Shown here: positions 32,630 to 41,531 of the stretch, one piece after another
How positions within the stretch are numbered: the first letter of the stretch is position 1
Layout: each line of letters opens with the position of its first letter
Assembly (NCBI RefSeq): GCF_004358205.1
Contig: NZ_SMYO01000007.1
Span: forward strand, 264,957 to 328,956
Source of the DNA: Bacillus salipaludis
GTDB lineage: Bacteria > Bacillota > Bacilli > Bacillales_B > DSM-18226
DNA: 64,000 nt
Direction of reading: 5' to 3'
The notes under the pieces: generated by a model
The model's database searches: none
Told to the model about the DNA's origin: nothing
The model's input: only the letters and a program-made list of their open reading frames with translations
Translations under genes and position numbers: made by a program

Positions 32630-34822
32630 ATGAAAGAAGAACTCAAGTTAGATATTACCGGGATGACTTGTGCAGCCTGTTCAGCAAGAATCGAAAAAGT
32701 CCTGAATAAGATGGATGGTGTCGAGGCCAATGTAAATTTAGCAATGGAATCAGCCGCTGTATCTTATGAAAATGAAATAGTTTCGAGTGATGAAATTATC
32801 GGAAAAATAGAAAAACTTGGCTATGGGGCAACTGAAACAGAGGATCGAAATGTAAAAGCACAACATAAGGAAGAAGAGCTGCAACAACGAAAGAATAAAC
32901 TTTTGTTTTCGTTTCTTTTATCGATTCCCTTACTTTACACTATGCTTGCCCATATCCCTTGGGATTTTGGATTTCCTATGCCTCCTATTTTAATGAATCC
33001 ATGGTTTCAATTGCTGCTGGCTACGCCGATTCAGTTTTATATCGGGGGTCCGTTTTATACAAGTGCATTTAATGCATTGAAAAATAAAAGTGCAAACATG
33101 GATGTCCTCGTTGCGCTCGGTACTTCGGCCGCCTATTTTTACAGTCTTACAGAAGGGGTTAAAACGATCGGAAATCCCTATTACGCTCCCCGCCTTTATT
33201 TTGAAACGAGTGCTGTCCTGATTACATTAATTCTGTTGGGCAAATTTTTTGAGGCTCTTGCAAAAGGACGGACGACGGAGGCAATTTCGAAACTGTTAGG
33301 ACTGCAGGCAAAAGAAGCAACCATTTTAAAAAACGGAAACGAAATCAGAGTTCCACTTGACGAGGTGAAGGTTGCAGATGCTGTTATCGTAAAGCCTGGC
33401 GAGAAAATTCCGGTAGACGGGGAGGTTGTTTCCGGACAATCTTCCGTAGATGAATCCATGATTACAGGTGAATCCATTCCGGTTGAAAAAATGATCGGGG
33501 ATCCTGTTATTGGGTCAACCCTCAATAAAAATGGTACGTTAACAATAAAAGCAACAAAGGTTGGGAAAAATACGGCACTAGCCGGGATCATTAAAATTGT
33601 GGAGGAAGCGCAGGGAAGTAAAGCCCCGATTCAAAGGGTTGCTGACACAATTTCAGGTTATTTTGTTCCAGTGGTTGTGGCTTTATCAATTTTAACCTTC
33701 TTAATCTGGTACATAATCGTGGAACCTGGCCATTTCCCTTCTGCATTTGAAACGGCTATTGCCGTCCTTGTCATTGCCTGTCCATGCTCGCTTGGACTTG
33801 CGACCCCGACCTCCATAATGGTCGGAACTGGCAAAGGGGCGGAAATGGGAATTTTATTTAAAGGTGGAGAACATTTAGAAACCGCCCATAAAATCAATGC
33901 AATTGTCCTTGATAAAACAGGGACGATAACAAAAGGGCAGCCAACCGTTACCGATTTTATTGCCTATCAGGATGATAAGAAGGTCCTGCAATATCTTGTT
34001 TCTGTAGAGAAGTCGTCAGAACACCCACTGGCAGAAGCCATTGTCCAATTCGGAATGTCAAAAAGAACAAGTACACTTCCGGTCAAACGATTTACAGCCG
34101 TTCCGGGTCACGGAATTGAGGCGAAAATTGGTGATGAAGAGGTGGTAATTGGAACAAAGAAGCTGATGGAGATCAGAGGGATTCAATATCAAACTGTTCA
34201 AAATGACCTTCTCCACTTTGAAAGCCAGGGTAAAACTGCAATGTTTATTGCAATTCAAGGAACAATAATGGGAATTATCGCAGTTGCCGATACTGTAAAA
34301 GAAAATGCCAAGCTGGCAGTTGATCAATTAAAGCAGCTCGGGATAGAAGTATATATGTTAACAGGAGATAATGAAGGTACCGCTAAAGCAATTGCTGGTC
34401 AGGTAGGCATTCAGAATGTAATTGCCGAGGTTTTGCCGGACGAAAAGGCAAATCAAATTAAGGAACTTCAATTGCAAGGGAAAAAAGTGGCGATGGTGGG
34501 CGATGGAATTAATGATGCTCCGGCACTTGCTCTTGCTGATATCGGAATTGCGATTGGAACAGGTACGGATGTAGCCATTGAAGTAGCTGATATTACCATA
34601 CTTGGTGGAGAGTTGACATTAATTCCAAAAGCAATCGCATTAAGTAAAAAAACGATGTTAAATATTCGCCAAAACCTTTTCTGGGCTCTCATTTACAACT
34701 CCGCCGGAATACCGGTCGCTGCCTTAGGCTTCCTTGCGCCATGGGTAGCAGGAGCGGCAATGGCATTCAGTTCAGTATCAGTCGTAACCAATTCACTTCG
34801 TTTAAAACGGATTAAAATTTAA
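32630..34822 (+). CDS. copA: Copper-type heavy-metal P1B-ATPase with a single HMA domain
   Basis: 730 residues. One N-terminal metal-binding domain with [15 protein letters not shown], then eight membrane helices with the CPC motif ([15 protein letters not shown]), the phosphorylation site DKTGTITKG, the [10 protein letters not shown] nucleotide-domain signature and [20 protein letters not shown]. The CPC, and the N-domain HP motif, indicate Cu(I)/Ag(I) export. B. subtilis CopA has two HMA domains, so this is the shorter form. No copZ or csoR lies beside it. The frame starts at an ATG with a weak site (GTGGTGAAT). Confidence 0.9.
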   Translation: MKEELKLDITGMTCAACSARIEKVLNKMDGVEANVNLAMESAAVSYENEIVSSDEIIGKIEKLGYGATETEDRNVKAQHKEEELQQRKNKLLFSFLLSIPLLYTMLAHIPWDFGFPMPPILMNPWFQLLLATPIQFYIGGPFYTSAFNALKNKSANMDVLVALGTSAAYFYSLTEGVKTIGNPYYAPRLYFETSAVLITLILLGKFFEALAKGRTTEAISKLLGLQAKEATILKNGNEIRVPLDEVKVADAVIVKPGEKIPVDGEVVSGQSSVDESMITGESIPVEKMIGDPVIGSTLNKNGTLTIKATKVGKNTALAGIIKIVEEAQGSKAPIQRVADTISGYFVPVVVALSILTFLIWYIIVEPGHFPSAFETAIAVLVIACPCSLGLATPTSIMVGTGKGAEMGILFKGGEHLETAHKINAIVLDKTGTITKGQPTVTDFIAYQDDKKVLQYLVSVEKSSEHPLAEAIVQFGMSKRTSTLPVKRFTAVPGHGIEAKIGDEEVVIGTKKLMEIRGIQYQTVQNDLLHFESQGKTAMFIAIQGTIMGIIAVADTVKENAKLAVDQLKQLGIEVYMLTGDNEGTAKAIAGQVGIQNVIAEVLPDEKANQIKELQLQGKKVAMVGDGINDAPALALADIGIAIGTGTDVAIEVADITILGGELTLIPKAIALSKKTMLNIRQNLFWALIYNSAGIPVAALGFLAPWVAGAAMAFSSVSVVTNSLRLKRIKI

Positions 34823-35012
34823 TTTCATTTTTGGCGCTGCCTAATGGGGAGTGCCACTTTTTTAGACAACTTTATCTTTTCTTTGTTAATTTTAATAAAA
34901 AGATGTTATTCTAAACACTAAGGGTTCATTTTTCATAGAAGACTTATAAATGGAGCTCTGTACATAGAAAAAAGGAAGATGATTGTTCTAGAGGAACATA
35001 ATTTTTTGGTGA

Positions 35013-36497
35013 ATGAAAGTGGTGAAGGCTTTGGATGAAGAGAAAGTTGGACAAGAGCAAGCAGCAGCAGAAAACAAATCAGGCTATATTCGCTTCAAGA
35101 AATTCCATTTTATTATGCTATTGTTTTTCATAATTTTTCTGTCAGCAGGAATAACGGCTTTTGTACTGGCCTTTGGTGAAGAGAAAGTCGTAACAGTTGA
35201 AAAAGAAAGGGCAGAATTTAAAAAATTCTATACTGCCTATAATACTTTGAACAATGGATATTTCAAGAATGTGGATCGTCAAAAGCTAATCAATGGGGCT
35301 ATTAATGGGATGGTAGAATCCTTGGATGATCCTTATTCTGATTATATGAGTGATGAAGAGGCGAAAAGCTTCCATAATACTATTTCTTCTTCGTTTGAAG
35401 GAATTGGAGCAGAAATTCAGGAGAAGGATGGACACATTCTAATTGTATCCCCGATTAAAGGTTCTCCAGCAGAAAAAGCCGGTTTAAAACCAAATGATAT
35501 CATTACATCAGTAAATGGAAAAAGCCTGCAAGGGATGACCTCGACTCAGGCTGTCACCTTAATTCGTGGAAAGAAAGGGACAAAAGTTGAATTAACCATT
35601 CATCGCCCGGGCACGGAAGCTCCAGTTAAGGTCCCAATCGTACGTGATGAAATTCCAATTGAAACCGTATATGGTGAAATGGTTGGAAAAGGTATTGCCA
35701 AAGTTCAGATTACCAGTTTTTCAAGTAATACCGCAAAAGAACTTGTTACGACCTTAAATGATTTACAAAAGAAAGGCATGAAAGGCCTTGTGTTGGATTT
35801 ACGTCAAAATCCGGGTGGTTTACTAGACCAAGCCATTAGTATTTCCAGTATGTTTGTTCCTAAAGGAAAAGTAGTTGTCAAAGAACAAGATCGAAGCGGT
35901 AAGATTAAAGAGTTTGGCTCCCAAAATGAAGGAAATCCTACGCTTCCTTTAGTTGTTTTAATTGATAAAGGCAGTGCAAGTGCTTCTGAAATTCTTTCCG
36001 CAGCGGTTAAAGAATCCGCTGGGGTTCCATTAGTGGGTGAAAAATCATTTGGAAAAGGAACAGTCCAAACAGCACAAGACTTTTCTGATGGTTCTAACCT
36101 TAAATACACGATTGCGAAATGGTTAACTCCAAATGGAAATTGGATTCATAAGAAGGGGATTATGCCTGATTATCCGGTAAAACTACCTGATTATGCGTCA
36201 TTACCAATTATTAATCCGGAAAAGAAGCTGGAACTTTCCAGCTCCTCTGAAGATGTAAAGACAGCACAAAAGATGTTAAAGGCACTTGGCTTTAATCCAG
36301 GCCGGACAGACGGATTCTTTGACCAGAAGACAAAAGAAGAGGTTGAAAAATTCCAAAAGGCTCATAAATTAGAAGTAAACGGGTATCTAAAAGGAGACTC
36401 GACTATGAAGTTAATGGAACTCTTACGGGACAAAATCCAAAAGAATGATACCCAATTGAAAAAAGCGATTGAAGTGTTAAAAACAAGAATGAAATAA
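35013..36497 (+). CDS. ctpA: Carboxy-terminal processing peptidase (S41, CtpA/CtpB type)
   Basis: 494 residues: one N-terminal membrane anchor (about 30-52), PDZ domain (about 120-205, GIGAEIQEKDGHILIVSPIKGSPAEKAGL), S41 protease core with DLRQNPGG, the nucleophile Ser in GSASASEILSAA and the Lys in GEKSFGKGTVQ, then a peptidoglycan-binding domain (about 405-475, KTAQKMLKALGFNPGRTDGFFD). It acts outside the membrane on C-termini of substrates. The symbol ctpA over ctpB is based on position near deoD. Start ambiguous: ATG 35013 has GGTGA adjacent, and TTG 35031 is an option. Confidence 0.88.
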   Translation: MKVVKALDEEKVGQEQAAAENKSGYIRFKKFHFIMLLFFIIFLSAGITAFVLAFGEEKVVTVEKERAEFKKFYTAYNTLNNGYFKNVDRQKLINGAINGMVESLDDPYSDYMSDEEAKSFHNTISSSFEGIGAEIQEKDGHILIVSPIKGSPAEKAGLKPNDIITSVNGKSLQGMTSTQAVTLIRGKKGTKVELTIHRPGTEAPVKVPIVRDEIPIETVYGEMVGKGIAKVQITSFSSNTAKELVTTLNDLQKKGMKGLVLDLRQNPGGLLDQAISISSMFVPKGKVVVKEQDRSGKIKEFGSQNEGNPTLPLVVLIDKGSASASEILSAAVKESAGVPLVGEKSFGKGTVQTAQDFSDGSNLKYTIAKWLTPNGNWIHKKGIMPDYPVKLPDYASLPIINPEKKLELSSSSEDVKTAQKMLKALGFNPGRTDGFFDQKTKEEVEKFQKAHKLEVNGYLKGDSTMKLMELLRDKIQKNDTQLKKAIEVLKTRMK

Positions 36498-36506
36498 AAT
36501 GGATAA

Positions 36507-36546
36507 ATCCGGATTCTTTCTTTAGCAGAGGAATCCGGATTTTTTA
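36507..36546 (+). terminator. Terminator after ctpA
   Basis: Ten-base arms AATCCGGATT on both sides of a 19-base loop, then TTTTTATTT. Confidence 0.9.
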
Positions 36547-36618
36547 TTTAACATGTATATTTCTTCAGCTGTTTTCCGAAAATGGACAGTAACAATCAGG
36601 ATAAAGTTGGTGTTTGCA

Positions 36619-37374
36619 ATGAGGAAACTAGTAATCGTGGTGATTGTACTTTCTTTTTTCGGGTATGGACCGCTAAAATCGTTGTTTCATTCTGCTAAAG
36701 AGACAGCGAATGAACTGCAAATTTCAGAGCAAAAAAAGGCTGTAAATTTCTTGATTACCGAAAATAATACAGATTCTCAAGCTTCGAAAACAGGTGCTGC
36801 TGTTATTGTCCGTTATGACCAAGAAAATCATAAACTAAAGTCGGCCCCCGTATTATTACCGGTCTCAGAAACGGTTGATAATAAACCTAAATTGAAAGAA
36901 TTAAAACAAACGGTTCAAAAAAATTATGGCATATCCATTGATCATTTTTTCATGCTAAACCCCTCATCTATAAGTAAAATCATTGATCAACTTGCACCGG
37001 ATGGAGTAACAATTAATGAAGGAAAAGGGCCACTACATGGTAAGGAAGTGCTTGAATACATTCAGCAGGTAGCGGTGGATCCAGAAAATACAGAGGAATT
37101 AAAAACGATTATCTCCTCACTGAAAAATGAAATTAAAAATCAATCATCCGATAATCTATTGTTGATAGCACCATCCATTATCAATGAAGTGGCTAACAGC
37201 ATTAACACCGATTTAGGGAAAGGACAATTAGTGGGCTTGGGGTTATCGGCAATTATGAATCCAATTACCAAAATTGAGCCATTGCAATTTGTCAAAGGAA
37301 ATGAAAAGGATGATTCAGCTACTGTGAATTCAATCCCTGAAGAGGAAGACCAGTCTAAATCGATCATTAATTAA
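36619..37374 (+). CDS. Membrane-anchored hypothetical protein, possibly LCP-like
   Basis: 251 residues from ATG 36619 after GGTG; the longer frame from 36553 has no ribosome-binding site and reads into the previous terminator region. One N-terminal helix (LVIVVIVLSFFGYGPL) anchors an extracellular domain. The segment ISIDHFFMLNPSSISKIIDQLAPDGVTINEG recalls the LytR-CpsA-Psr core, but the Arg/Asp catalytic signature is not evident, so it may be a remote or inactive relative. Tail acidic. Confidence 0.55.
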   Translation: MRKLVIVVIVLSFFGYGPLKSLFHSAKETANELQISEQKKAVNFLITENNTDSQASKTGAAVIVRYDQENHKLKSAPVLLPVSETVDNKPKLKELKQTVQKNYGISIDHFFMLNPSSISKIIDQLAPDGVTINEGKGPLHGKEVLEYIQQVAVDPENTEELKTIISSLKNEIKNQSSDNLLLIAPSIINEVANSINTDLGKGQLVGLGLSAIMNPITKIEPLQFVKGNEKDDSATVNSIPEEEDQSKSIIN

Positions 37375-37375
37375 A

Positions 37376-37405
37376 AAAGCGGATGAAGGCTCATCTGCTT
37401 TTTTC
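37376..37405 (+). terminator. Terminator after the 36619-37374 gene
   Basis: AAGCGGATGA and TCATCTGCTT arms (one wobble) followed by TTTTC. Confidence 0.85.
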
Positions 37406-37471
37406 TTTTTACATTAATCCATATCCGTTATAATGAAGGGATGCAAAAACGAAAAAAGGCAGGGCAATAGA

Positions 37472-38413
37472 ATGATTAAATCTGAGGTTTATATTTTGTC
37501 AGGATTTTTAGGGAGCGGGAAAACAACTTTATTAAAACGAATCCTTGAAGAGGAGCATAAGCAGGGAAGAAAAGTAGCTGTCATGATGAATGAGCTGGGG
37601 GAAGTTTCCATTGATTCCGATGTTGTGGATGAAGACGTTGCGTTAAAGGAATTACTTGGCGGCTGCATTTGTTGTTCGATTCAGGACAAGCTAGAGGCGC
37701 AGCTTCAAGGGTTATTAATCGATGAAAAACCAGATGTGATTTATATCGAAACAACGGGGGCAGCACATCCTGTAGAAGTGTTAGATGCGATTCTCTCACC
37801 GCTATTTGCAGATGCTTTGCATATTAAAGGTATTGTTACCACTGTTGATGGTTTAAGATGGTTGAATCGGAAATCAATGAGCCCTCAGCTTCAGCAGTTA
37901 ATTCTAGAGCAAATTAGACACGCTGATTTCATTATCGTGAATAAAATGAGTGAATTATCAGAGTCGGAACAAGCGAAAATTACATTCGAAATCCAAGCAT
38001 TAAATTCAAAAGCAAGATGCCTGCTTACGAACTATTCTCAGGTTTCGCTAAAACAGCTTAAAGAGATATCAGTTTCTTATCGAGATAAAACGAATACTCA
38101 CCTAAGCCAGAAAAATTTAAATTTATCTACTTTTGTATACCGATTTCAGGGTCCCGTCAGTCATTCCAGGTTTGAAGAGTTTTTAAAATCCTTGCCTGAT
38201 ACGATCTACCGAATTAAAGGATATCTAAAATTTGATTCAAAAAGCTATCCTTTTTTATTTCAATTCTCTTATGGAATGCCCTTATATATGAAGGAGCAAA
38301 TGAATTTACCGTTAAACCTTGTTTTTATTGGGGAAAATATCGATTGGGGCCAAATGAATACAGCACTAGAGAAGCTTGAAAATGAATTTGAAAATCAGCA
38401 TATGGATGAATGA
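37472..38413 (+). CDS. COG0523 (CobW/G3E) GTPase, putative metallochaperone
   Basis: 313 residues from ATG 37472. P-loop GFLGSGKTTLL, metal motif GGCICCSI (the CxCC of the family), ETTGAAHP and NKMSE for guanine recognition, then a CobW C-terminal domain (about 225-305). These GTPases load metals, mostly zinc, into client proteins during shortage. No Zur box or zinc transporter is visible nearby, so the metal is not certain. It is a single gene after a terminator. Confidence 0.9.
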   Translation: MIKSEVYILSGFLGSGKTTLLKRILEEEHKQGRKVAVMMNELGEVSIDSDVVDEDVALKELLGGCICCSIQDKLEAQLQGLLIDEKPDVIYIETTGAAHPVEVLDAILSPLFADALHIKGIVTTVDGLRWLNRKSMSPQLQQLILEQIRHADFIIVNKMSELSESEQAKITFEIQALNSKARCLLTNYSQVSLKQLKEISVSYRDKTNTHLSQKNLNLSTFVYRFQGPVSHSRFEEFLKSLPDTIYRIKGYLKFDSKSYPFLFQFSYGMPLYMKEQMNLPLNLVFIGENIDWGQMNTALEKLENEFENQHMDE

Positions 38414-38474
38414 TATTTTAGTCTTCAGGTAACTCTTTAAATGTAGTTTATATTCCATGGAAATGGGGGGTTAC

Positions 38475-39293
38475 ATGAAGAAGGCAGCTGTGTTTATATT
38501 TTTTATGCTCATCCTCCTGAATGGTCAAGCGGTAAGTGCAGCGGAAATCAGTTATAAGATTGAAATGCTCCCTTGGAAAGATGTCAATCATATCTTACCG
38601 AAGTACACAAAGTTTATCGTGCTGGATGTGGATACAGGGAAAAAATTTAAGGTGCAACGGCGTGCAGGCAGCCACCACGCGGACGTGCAGCCTTTGACTT
38701 CAAAGGATACTAAGATTATGAAAAAAATCTATGGGGGTAAATGGAGCTGGAAACGTCGTGCGATTATTGTTATTCATAAAGACCAGTGGATAGGCGCTTC
38801 AATGCATGGGATGCCACATGGTGCCGGAGCTTTGAAAAACAATTTTCCCGGACATTTCTGTATTCATTTTTATGGGAGTACGACACATCGGACGAACTCC
38901 ATGGACTTATCTCATATGTTAATGATTTTAAAGGCATCAGGGAAACTGGATGATTATTTCGAGAAGGCAAACCCATATGAGATCATAAATGCCTATATTG
39001 CAGGATTTATACAGCAGGATTCGAAAATTATTTCCACGCCTTCCTTGCAAAAAATTAAGTGGAAACCGGTCCTTATGAAAATTGATGCAGTTAGAATCTC
39101 AAGATTACCTATGCTTCCACCTGAGGATTTATCAGAACAAATTAGTTTGGATATTCCTATTGAAATTGATTGGTACATAAAAAATAGAGGAAGACAAACA
39201 TTTAATGGGCAAATTCATATGGTGCGGTTTTCACCGATTGAGGGATGGAAAATTGATTCAAAGCAATTTTTAAAAGATAATTATTTACAATAA
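38475..39293 (+). CDS. Secreted protein with a conserved HADVQPLT / HFCIHFYGS domain
   Basis: 272 residues from ATG 38475, after GGGGGG. A signal peptide (about 1-24, ending QAVSAAE) directs export. The core has LDVDTGKKFKVQRRAG, HADVQPLTSKDT, SMHGMPHGAG and FPGHFCIHFYGSTTH, three His-rich segments and a Cys, in an order reminiscent of L,D-transpeptidases (His/Cys/Gly box), but without the classic SHGC. A beta-rich C-terminal part follows. The function is unknown to me; cell-wall enzyme is a guess. Confidence 0.7.
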   Translation: MKKAAVFIFFMLILLNGQAVSAAEISYKIEMLPWKDVNHILPKYTKFIVLDVDTGKKFKVQRRAGSHHADVQPLTSKDTKIMKKIYGGKWSWKRRAIIVIHKDQWIGASMHGMPHGAGALKNNFPGHFCIHFYGSTTHRTNSMDLSHMLMILKASGKLDDYFEKANPYEIINAYIAGFIQQDSKIISTPSLQKIKWKPVLMKIDAVRISRLPMLPPEDLSEQISLDIPIEIDWYIKNRGRQTFNGQIHMVRFSPIEGWKIDSKQFLKDNYLQ

Positions 39294-39312
39294 ATTCCTG
39301 TTATACTTGGTT

Positions 39313-39441
39313 GTTGATATCCGCTCCAGGCGCTTCGCTTTCCATGGGCGGTTCGGGGAGCCTCCTCGTCGCTTCACTCCTGCGGGGTCTCCCCTGCCCC
39401 GTACTCCCACAGGAGTCTTCGCGCCTTCCGCTCCTATCAAC
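39313..39441 (-). repeat. GC-rich interspersed repeat, copy 4 (reverse)
   Basis: About 129 bp reverse copy: GTTGATATCCGCTCCAGGCG at one end and CTTCCGCTCCTATCAACA at the other, with the central CCTGCGGGGTCTCCCC core shared with copies 1 and 2. It lies between the secreted-protein gene and the terminator at 39493. Confidence 0.85.
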
Positions 39442-39492
39442 ATTGTTTCAAAACTCAATATTGCTCTTTAAAAACTTTACCTACATTAAAAA

Positions 39493-39531
39493 AACACCTT
39501 TATAAATGAATAGGTCATTTATAAAGGTGTT
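39493..39531. terminator. Bidirectional terminator before the 39538 gene
   Basis: A 17-base perfect stem (arm AACACCTTTATAAATGA) with a 5-base loop and A/T flanks; it serves the minus-strand gene and any read-through from the plus side. Confidence 0.9.
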
Positions 39532-39537
39532 CTTATT

Positions 39538-39780
39538 TTAAGGTTGTTGTCCAAATTTAATGAAGGTACGCTCATCTTCGATTAGTCCGCAAGCGCCGCA
39601 TTGAATCCGGAATTCTGGGCCTTGATATGGGATATGAAAAGGTTCTAATTCCGTTTCACCATACTCTCTTACAACCACACCGGATTGTGGGTCAAGCTTA
39701 ACCGAGTGTGCTACTTGTTCAATAATATTAAATCGACTTCGATTGGTTTTACAATTTGGACATTTATATGGGGTAGACAT
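39538..39780 (-). CDS. Small four-cysteine zinc-ribbon protein
   Basis: 80 residues with [11 protein letters not shown] near the start and [13 protein letters not shown] near the end, a two-knuckle zinc ribbon. Between them is a beta-rich stretch with [15 protein letters not shown] do not recognise a named family. A fair ribosome-binding site (AAAGGAGAAATAT) lies before the ATG. The role could be nucleic-acid binding or a small metal protein; nothing around it helps. Confidence 0.65.
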   Translation of the reverse strand: MSTPYKCPNCKTNRSRFNIIEQVAHSVKLDPQSGVVVREYGETELEPFHIPYQGPEFRIQCGACGLIEDERTFIKFGQQP

Positions 39781-39875
39781 ATATTTCTCCTTTCAAAAAT
39801 GGTCCTTTTTATTTTTTACAAAATACAAGGAAATATGTAACAATGAGCATAAGGGTGATGATTGGGGTGATATAA

Positions 39876-40154
39876 ATGCCAACTGGGTTGGAGTTTTTTG
39901 ATCGGTTATTGCATGAATATCGAAAGGTATGGAATAATCGTTTATTAAACGTGGAAAATCAGAACAGTGAGGAAATTTTGAAGGATGCGATAAAAAGAGA
40001 ATTATTAGATGAAAACTCGCACCCTAGGGTTCGGAAAAACAGATATGAAAAATATTATTCTGCTATCAAAAGATTAGTGGATTCAAATATTTCCACTGAA
40101 ACAAAAGTTCATTTAATTGAGGTTCATAATCAAATGATGGATGAATTAAAATAA
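39876..40154 (+). CDS. Small helical hypothetical protein (92 aa)
   Basis: 92 residues, predicted all-helical: GLEFFDRLLHEYRKVWNNRLLNVENQNSEE and YYSAIKRLVDSNISTETKVHLIEVHNQMMDELK. GGGGTGAT precedes the ATG. No signal, membrane or metal motif. It ends in a terminator shared with the convergent hsp20 gene. The family is not recognised. Confidence 0.6.
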   Translation: MPTGLEFFDRLLHEYRKVWNNRLLNVENQNSEEILKDAIKRELLDENSHPRVRKNRYEKYYSAIKRLVDSNISTETKVHLIEVHNQMMDELK

Positions 40155-40182
40155 AAAGACAGCCCATTCGCGGCTGTCTGCT
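40153..40182. terminator. Bidirectional terminator between the 39876 gene and hsp20
   Basis: AGACAGCC and GGCTGTCT arms with a 7-base loop and A/T-rich flanks. Confidence 0.85.
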
Positions 40183-40185
40183 TCT

Positions 40186-40662
40186 TCATTCTGGAGTAAG
40201 TTGATCGAATGTAATGGGAATCGTCTCGATTTCCTCTTTATTGATTGGCATGAAAATAAACAATAATCCATTTCGTATTTCTGTCCGAATTTGAGTTGTT
40301 TTAATGGGAAAGGGGAGGATTATTTCCTTTTTAAATGTCTGATTTGCTCTTTCCTTAATAAAATATTTTCTTCCTTCCTGTAAGGTTTTAAATTCTCCTG
40401 TCATCGTCAATAGCTGTTGATTGACAGTAATATGAAGATCTTCCTTACGCATCCCCGGAATTTCGGCTTCAATCACAAGCACATCATCCGTTTCATATAA
40501 ATCGCATTTTGGAAAAGAACTCTGTATTTTTGTAAAGGGGCTAATGGAGGGACTCTTTATGACTTTTTCAACACTTTTTTCATCAAAGATTTGCTCCCAA
40601 AAATTATCACCTTGAAATTTTTGGGTCAATTCCAGCCATTTTTTAAGTTTATCCATTTCCAT
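40186..40662 (-). CDS. Hsp20/alpha-crystallin small heat-shock protein
   Basis: 158 residues from ATG 40662, after GAGGTGGTGG. The crystallin domain (about 55-150) shows DVLVIEAEIPGMRKEDLHITVNQQLLTMTGE, typical of bacterial Hsp20. The late IRTEIRNGLLFIFMPINK carries the usual position of the conserved A-x-x-x-n-GvL motif, though altered. It acts as an ATP-independent holdase in the cytosol or spore. Another Hsp20-like gene lies 64 bases upstream; no CIRCE or CtsR box was noticed. Confidence 0.85.
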   Translation of the reverse strand: MEMDKLKKWLELTQKFQGDNFWEQIFDEKSVEKVIKSPSISPFTKIQSSFPKCDLYETDDVLVIEAEIPGMRKEDLHITVNQQLLTMTGEFKTLQEGRKYFIKERANQTFKKEIILPFPIKTTQIRTEIRNGLLFIFMPINKEEIETIPITFDQLTPE

Positions 40663-40725
40663 TCCAACCACCACCTCTAATTCATCATATTTTACTGGAA
40701 CAAAAACATACCATAAAAATAGATG

Positions 40726-41214
40726 CTACATTATTTCTGTCACATCAATTTGAGAAAACTGCATATCGATATTTTTGGGAATTCTTACTTCTAGAGTCCC
40801 ATCCTTATAATTCGCTGAAGCACCTTTCTTTCTAACAATCGCCGGAAGGGTAATCGTATGTTTATCTTCATATTGGGGGATATGGTCGACAATAAGCTGA
40901 TTGGAGGTATGGTAAATACGCAGCTGCTTGAGCCATTCCTCACTTTTAATCGCAATCCGCACGTAAACAAAGTCATGTGTTTCAAATGCCGAGGAATTCA
41001 ATGTACCTGTAGCGCTCTGCTGCTGGGTAGTGCCAGCTGAAGCGAATCCATTAAACATTTCGTTTGGGTTCATCATTCCACGCATGCTGCCGGGTATTAC
41101 CTTTCCAATGAGGTCCTGGACATAATTATTGATTTCTTCTGGTTTCATGTTTTGCAGGTTATTCTTCATATCCTTATTAAAAGGGAACATATTCCATGGG
41201 AACATTTTTTTCAT
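40726..41214 (-). CDS. Hsp20-like protein, divergent
   Basis: 162 residues. An N-terminal arm rich in Met, Asn and Phe (FPWNMFPFNKDMKNN) and a Gln/Ser/Ala linker lead into a crystallin-like sandwich (about 78-160): DFVYVRIAIKSEEWLKQLRIYHTSNQLIVDH, then YKDGTLEVRIPK, which keeps the GtLeVriPK strand. It pairs with the neighbouring Hsp20. Spore-coat-associated crystallins of bacilli have similar layout, so a spore role is possible. Confidence 0.75.
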   Translation of the reverse strand: MKKMFPWNMFPFNKDMKNNLQNMKPEEINNYVQDLIGKVIPGSMRGMMNPNEMFNGFASAGTTQQQSATGTLNSSAFETHDFVYVRIAIKSEEWLKQLRIYHTSNQLIVDHIPQYEDKHTITLPAIVRKKGASANYKDGTLEVRIPKNIDMQFSQIDVTEIM

Positions 41215-41349
41215 CCTTTCAACTGCCTGAAAAGGGCCTTATTCGTCCTACCACATACTATGCTAGCAAACGCCTATCCGTTATTAAAACCTGCTTTTCT
41301 TATTTAAATCAAAGGCTGGGTTAAAGGCCAATGTTTTTATTTTACATCG

Positions 41350-41418
41350 TTGATTGGAGCGACGAGGAGGATCCCCGGTCAGCCCATGGAAAAAGAAGCG
41401 CCTGGAGCGGAAATCAAC
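41350..41418 (+). repeat. GC-rich interspersed repeat, copy 5 (internally deleted)
   Basis: Only about 69 bp. It retains the left end TTGATTGGAGCG, then jumps to ACGAGGAGGATCCCC and continues to GGAGCGGAAATCAACAA. The missing part corresponds to the central hairpin of copy 1. Both ends being intact supports the boundaries of the element. Confidence 0.8.
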
Positions 41419-41531
41419 AACCAGGTTTAACATGTCAAATTCATAAGGTAATGTTTAAAATTTGCATATATAATCAAATCTTTTTAACATATAGTATAAA
41501 GATAAATTGGAAAATAGAGAGGTAATGGTGT

